64,000 bases of DNA from Sporosarcina beigongshangi (lineage in GTDB: Bacteria; Actinomycetota; Actinomycetes; Actinomycetales; Micrococcaceae). The stretch covers positions 25,047-89,046 of the forward strand of contig NZ_JADHDY010000019.1 of assembly GCF_016820535.1 (NCBI RefSeq), in the 5' to 3' direction. The first letter of the stretch is position 1, and the number at the start of each line of letters is the position of its first letter. Positions 60,745 to 64,000 of the stretch are shown piece after piece. Below the pieces are notes generated by a model that worked only from the letters and a program-made list of their open reading frames with translations, did not search any database and was not told where the DNA came from. A program made the position numbers and the translations under genes.

Positions 60745-60753
60745 GGGCGCCCG

Positions 60754-60797
60754 GTCCGCAGGCAACGGCGGAAGATGCGTGCCGCCGTCGAGCCTGG
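60754..60797. repeat. Copy of the dispersed hairpin repeat
   Basis: GTCCGCAGGCAACGGCGGAAG is followed by atgcGTGCCGCCGTCGAGCCTGG. It shares the layout and the end CGCCGTCGnGCCTGG with the copies at 60203 and 63879. It lies between the VOC and Nudix genes. Confidence 0.7.
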
Positions 60798-60840
60798 CAC
60801 CGGAAAGGCCGAACGGCTCCGGCGTCGGTAGTCTTCTGGT

Positions 60841-61263
60841 ATGAATTCGATCAGAAATCTTGCAGTGGGCCTGCCGGTCCGAAACGGCCAGGTTCTTGCC
60901 GAAATGGGACAAGGCAAGGTCAAAGGGGCCAAGTACTTGCGGGCGCTTGGCGGCGTCGGAGAAACTGCGGAGGCCGCGATGAGACGCGAATTCAAGGAGG
61001 AACTGGGGGTCGAGTTGGGGCAAGCCACGCTGCTGGGTGTCGTCGAGAGCATCTTCGACTTTGAAGGATCGCCGGGGCATGAAATTGTCCATGTATTCGC
61101 TGTGGAATCCGAGGACATTGACGCGATGGCCCTGGAGGAGCAACTTCACGTCATGGACGAGGGCAGCCCGGTGGGGTGGTTCGATCTTGCCTCTTTGGAT
61201 CGTCCGCTATACCCCGAAGGATCTGCGGCCCTTGTCAGGTCTTGGGCAGGGCTGGGCGGTTGA
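60841..61263 (+). CDS. Nudix hydrolase
   Basis: A 140-residue Nudix protein. The Nudix box is in GGVGETAEAAMRREFKEELG, with REFKEELG at residues 49-56 binding the metal. The glycine-to-Glu spacing is shorter than the canonical GX5E, so a residue or two may be missing from the loop. It would hydrolyse a nucleoside diphosphate-linked compound. It is followed 10 bases later by a methyltransferase gene. Confidence 0.85.
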   Translation: MNSIRNLAVGLPVRNGQVLAEMGQGKVKGAKYLRALGGVGETAEAAMRREFKEELGVELGQATLLGVVESIFDFEGSPGHEIVHVFAVESEDIDAMALEEQLHVMDEGSPVGWFDLASLDRPLYPEGSAALVRSWAGLGG

Positions 61264-61273
61264 GCTGGCGGCC

Positions 61274-62044
61274 ATGAAGGATTTCAGCAGCACGCCCATG
61301 CCGGCCATCAGCCGCGCCGTTCTGCATGATGGCGTTCGCCCCGCCTGGTCGGCGGATGTGGTGGCGTGGCTGCTGGGGTCGCCGTTGCCGGGGCGCCGGC
61401 TGGACGTCCTGGATCTGGGAGCTGGCACCGGCCTGGGCACCCGGACCATCGCGTCTCTTGGCCATAATGTCACCGCCGTCGACATTTCCGAGGAGATGCT
61501 CTCTGTCCTCCGAGCCACGAGTGCGAATCTTCCGCCCGGCACCGCCGCCCGCATCTCCGCGGCGCAGGGCCCGGCGGAGAAGATTCCGCTGGGAAGCCGG
61601 AGCGTCGACGCCGTTGTCTGTTTCCAAGCCTGGCACTGGGTGGACCCCGGGCTGGCGGTTCTCGAATGCAGCCGCGTGCTCAAGCAAAACGGCATGGTGG
61701 GCCTGGCCTGGCACACTTGGGACCGCGGCAGTGAGTGGGTGCAGGCGCTCGCCGCCATCGTCGAACCGGACGGGCCGCCTTTTGACCAAACCCGGAGTGT
61801 GCCTGGGGAGTTTGACGGACGGGGCAGCTTCGAACGCAGGGACTTCCCGTTTCACCTCGAACTCTCCATTGACCAACTCGTTGGGCTCGCCACGTCATGG
61901 GCCTTCGTCTCACAGCGGCCCGACAGGCGCGAAGTGTTGGCGCAGATACGCCGACTGGGCGAACAGGCGGCATCGGCGGAAACGGGACGTGTCACCTTCC
62001 CGCACATTACTGCCGCCTTTCGCCTGCAACGACAGGGCGCATGA
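61274..62044 (+). CDS. SAM-dependent class I methyltransferase
   Basis: A 256-residue methyltransferase. The SAM motif I is VLDLGAGTGLGTRTIA, motif II VTAVDISEEML, and VVCFQAWHWVDPGLAVLECS fits the UbiE/methyltransf_11 group. The acceptor is unknown. The start ATG at 61274 has GAGCTGGCGG upstream. It probably shares a transcript with the Nudix gene. Confidence 0.9.
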   Translation: MKDFSSTPMPAISRAVLHDGVRPAWSADVVAWLLGSPLPGRRLDVLDLGAGTGLGTRTIASLGHNVTAVDISEEMLSVLRATSANLPPGTAARISAAQGPAEKIPLGSRSVDAVVCFQAWHWVDPGLAVLECSRVLKQNGMVGLAWHTWDRGSEWVQALAAIVEPDGPPFDQTRSVPGEFDGRGSFERRDFPFHLELSIDQLVGLATSWAFVSQRPDRREVLAQIRRLGEQAASAETGRVTFPHITAAFRLQRQGA

Positions 62045-62085
62045 GAAGCCGGGGAGCTGATCGCCAGGATCGCCGTCGCGGCTGC

Positions 62086-62727
62086 CTAGGCGCCGAAGAA
62101 ATGGCGGGCATCATCGATGCCGGAGACGGCCAGATCGGCGGGACCGGTCGGGACCCAATCCTGTACGTTCAGGCGCAGCCGGTCAGAGGTGGCAACCCTT
62201 CCGGCAAGGACATCACGTGAGATGCCGTCGTGGCGGTAGCCGAGCTTGCGCGACACGCCCTGCGAACCGGGGTTGTCTTGAAAAACCTCAGTCACCGCAC
62301 TGACGGCGCCCAACTGGTCAAAGGCCAGGCCCAACAATGCCGTGCGGGACTCGGTGCCAATACCCTGCCGGTGGAATTCGCGACCGAGCCACGATTCCGT
62401 TTTCACTTCACGAAGCACTGAAAAATTGCGGGCCTTCAACACGACCATGCCCACCGGCCGGTCAGCAAGGAAGACCCCAAGTTCCAAGGCCCAGTTGTCA
62501 ACATGCCATGCACCCCGGCGGCTCCAATGTTGCTGCATCACGTGGAGTGCACGCTCTTGAGGGGGAAGATTGGTCCAAGGGGTCAGGAACGGCTGTTCGC
62601 CGGGCTTATGCACGCCGCGGGCAGCGACGCCGGCCACGGCAGACAGTTCATCATCTTTTGGAACGCGGAGAAGCAGGCGCCTGGTTGCCAATTCCACATT
62701 CGCGGGTGGCCAGTAGTCGTTGGGCAT
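62086..62727 (-). CDS. GNAT-family N-acetyltransferase
   Basis: A 213-residue RimJ/RimL-like acetyltransferase. The N-terminal part is LATRRLLLRVPKDDELSAVA. The acetyl-CoA loop is in LGREFHRQGIGTESRTALLG, and VFQDNPGSQGVSRKLGYRHDG is the typical C-terminal segment. I start at MPNDYWPP (62727). The frame is open further upstream, but without family-like sequence. The acceptor is unknown. Confidence 0.88.
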   Translation of the reverse strand: MPNDYWPPANVELATRRLLLRVPKDDELSAVAGVAARGVHKPGEQPFLTPWTNLPPQERALHVMQQHWSRRGAWHVDNWALELGVFLADRPVGMVVLKARNFSVLREVKTESWLGREFHRQGIGTESRTALLGLAFDQLGAVSAVTEVFQDNPGSQGVSRKLGYRHDGISRDVLAGRVATSDRLRLNVQDWVPTGPADLAVSGIDDARHFFGA

Positions 62728-62926
62728 GGGGCAAGTATTGCACTGCGGCTTCCTATGCCTCATCCCGGGAAGACGAGAATTTGCCGCGCCATTCCTGAGC
62801 TGCCGCGCCATGCCCTACGCCGGACTGTGGGGGATCGGGACTGCCGCCTGGCTGGTTCCGCGTTTGCCGGTGGACACCCATTGTGGCCAGTTGCATGATG
62901 GGAAGTAGGCGACGACGGGAGCGGCC

Positions 62927-63283
62927 ATGCATGTCATCCGCATAACAACAGACCTCACTGTGCCCGACATCGAGGAAGCGGGGACGTTTTACTCCGACTA
63001 TCTTGGCCTCGATGCCGAGGACATGGGCCTTGACTGGGTCACCCGGTTCGTCGTGCCCGGCTCCGGCGAACACATCCAGCTCCTGTCCCGGGACGCGACG
63101 GCGCCCGAGAACCCGCTCATCACGGTCAAGGTCGACGACGTCGAGGACGCCTATGCGGAGGCCAGGCGGCGCGGCTACGAGATCATCCATCCGCTGGCCA
63201 CGGAGCCGTGGGGCATCCGCCGATTCTTTGTCCGCGCACCCGGCGGGACGGTCATGAACATCGCCCAACACAGCGAACCCTAG
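62927..63283 (+). CDS. VOC-family (glyoxalase/bleomycin-resistance-like) protein
   Basis: A 118-residue single VOC domain: TTDLTVPDIEEAGTFYSDYL, VKVDDVEDAYAEARRRGYEI, and the C-terminal WGIRRFFVRAPGGTVMNIAQ. The substrate is unknown. The start is ATG 62927 after a GACGGGAGCGG run. The 199 bases between this gene and the divergent GNAT gene hold nothing recognisable. Confidence 0.9.
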   Translation: MHVIRITTDLTVPDIEEAGTFYSDYLGLDAEDMGLDWVTRFVVPGSGEHIQLLSRDATAPENPLITVKVDDVEDAYAEARRRGYEIIHPLATEPWGIRRFFVRAPGGTVMNIAQHSEP

Positions 63284-63360
63284 GTCCGTGGGGCGGCTCA
63301 AGCGGCCCCACGCCATGGCCGGCGGTCCGGGCTACGGCGCCATCCGCCTAGGGTGGAGGC

Positions 63361-63877
63361 ATGATGCTGCTGGTTGATTTGGACAACACCCTGGTCGACA
63401 GGGCCACCGCATTTGAGCATTGGGCCACTGGCTTCGTCCGGCTGCTCGGACGGCCGGATGCGGACGCGCTCTGGTTAATCGCGGCTGACCGCGACGAATA
63501 TGAACCACGCGACGGCCTGGCCCGGGCCATGAAGGAACGCTTCAAGCTGGACCTGGGAGTAGAAGGCCTGGTGGACAGGCTGCTCTACGAGCATGTGGAC
63601 TCGCTGGCCATGGAACCGGGCGCCAGACAGGCACTGGCGGGTGCAAGGGAGCAGGGCTGGAAGATTGCCATTGTCACCATCGGAACAACATCCCAACAGG
63701 CTCTCAAGATCCACACATTGGGGCTTGAGTCCTGCGTGGACGCCGTCGTCATCTCGGAGGCGGAGGGGGTGAAGAAACCGGATCCCGAGATTTTTCGCAT
63801 TGCCGCCCGCCGGCACCGCCGCGGAAGTCATCGATGCTGTTGTCCTTCAGCATCCCTGCCGAGGCACGTTTCACTGA
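63361..63877 (+). pseudogene. HAD-family hydrolase with deleted, frameshifted C-terminus
   Basis: It starts MMLLVDLDNTLVDRATAFEH, a clear HAD motif I (DxDxT). Motif II is in IAIVTIGTTSQQAL, and motif III KKPDPEIFRIA ends near 63800. The motif IV segment (GDxxxxD) that should follow is absent. The sequence shifts by one base into AGTAAEVIDAVVLQHP, plausible as the last residues of the same protein, with a TGA at 63875. About 70 codons seem deleted. In the original frame the reading runs on without similarity through the hairpin repeat to 63990. Confidence 0.65.
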
Positions 63878-63878
63878 C

Positions 63879-63919
63879 CGCGGACGACGGCGCAAGGTGG
63901 GTGCCGCCGTCGTGCCTGG
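63879..63919. repeat. Copy of the dispersed hairpin repeat
   Basis: GCGGACGACGGCGCAAGG, then tggGTGCCGCCGTCGTGCCTGG. It is the best match to the consensus also seen at 60203, 60754 and 15742. It lies directly after the broken HAD gene. Confidence 0.7.
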
Positions 63920-64000
63920 TTGTGGGGGGGTGTCCCTATGTTTTTCGTCAAGGGTTTGGAAGGGTTTTCTTCGATTTTTTGACCCACTGATTTTGGGCAG
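63920..64000. other. Low-GC tail of the window, no gene seen
   Basis: This stretch is T-rich (gtttttcg, ggttttcttcgattttttg) compared with everything before it. It may be the edge of a different element, possibly an insertion sequence or a gene desert. No open frame is supported. Confidence 0.3.

Overview
The window is high-GC DNA, densely packed with genes on both strands and with short intergenic gaps. It looks like the chromosome of an actinobacterium of the Arthrobacter type (Micrococcaceae). The gene families point that way: polyol ABC/SorC loci without a dedicated ATPase, an AA10 chitin/cellulose monooxygenase, DUF2695, DUF2079, long-form purB and a DtxR-type iron box. Many starts are GTG, and several genes appear leaderless. 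Genus level is inference; no rRNA, tRNA, CRISPR array, intact insertion sequence or prophage was seen.

Layout. 1-2 kb: the tail of a BNR/sialidase-like protein, a MoaD/ThiS protein, and a WYL regulator divergent from an alpha/beta hydrolase. 2-10.7 kb: a polyol (mannitol/sorbitol/arabitol type) locus. One arm is an ABC importer (binding protein and two permeases) plus a zinc-type polyol dehydrogenase. It diverges from a SorC-family regulator and a xylulokinase, and a mannitol 2-dehydrogenase lies beyond. TCATTTGA-type sites occur in both promoters, so one regulator probably controls the whole set. 10.8-18.4 kb: pyruvate oxidase (poxB), DUF1304, GntR-MFS pair, small protein, YdcF-like protein, rlmN. 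18.6-26.7 kb: secreted LPMO, Pth2-like protein, aminotransferase, DUF2695-like protein, purB, a two-gene WXG-like/lipase-like cassette, holin-like membrane protein.

26.7-33.8 kb: an HisC-type aminotransferase and a branched-chain 2-oxoacid dehydrogenase operon (E1alpha, E1beta, E2), facing another aminotransferase and a GerMN lipoprotein. 33.9-38.7 kb: a twice-frameshifted alpha/beta hydrolase, TauE, an orphan HTH protein, Gfo/Idh/MocA oxidoreductase, MFS. 38.7-48.2 kb: heme oxygenase with an apparently dual heme/iron promoter, DUF2079, DUF456, GNAT, then GntR-thioesterase-D-lactate dehydrogenase and a universal stress protein. 48.2-53.1 kb: GH38 alpha-mannosidase and a GH5-like enzyme, with a remnant of what looks like a GH125 mannosidase. 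53.1-64 kb: serine hydrolase, DHFR-like protein, flavin disulfide reductase-like protein, an OpuB-type osmolyte ABC operon, and a run of small enzymes (VOC, Nudix, methyltransferase, GNAT, VOC) ending in a broken HAD phosphatase.

The most unusual material is non-coding: two long perfect palindromes (29-bp and 27-bp arms), two 32-bp tandem repeat tracts, a dispersed hairpin repeat family with at least five copies, and a two-part element with fixed 32-bp spacing upstream of two unrelated genes. Among coding regions, the WXG-like/lipase cassette and the heme oxygenase promoter are the best candidates for something new.
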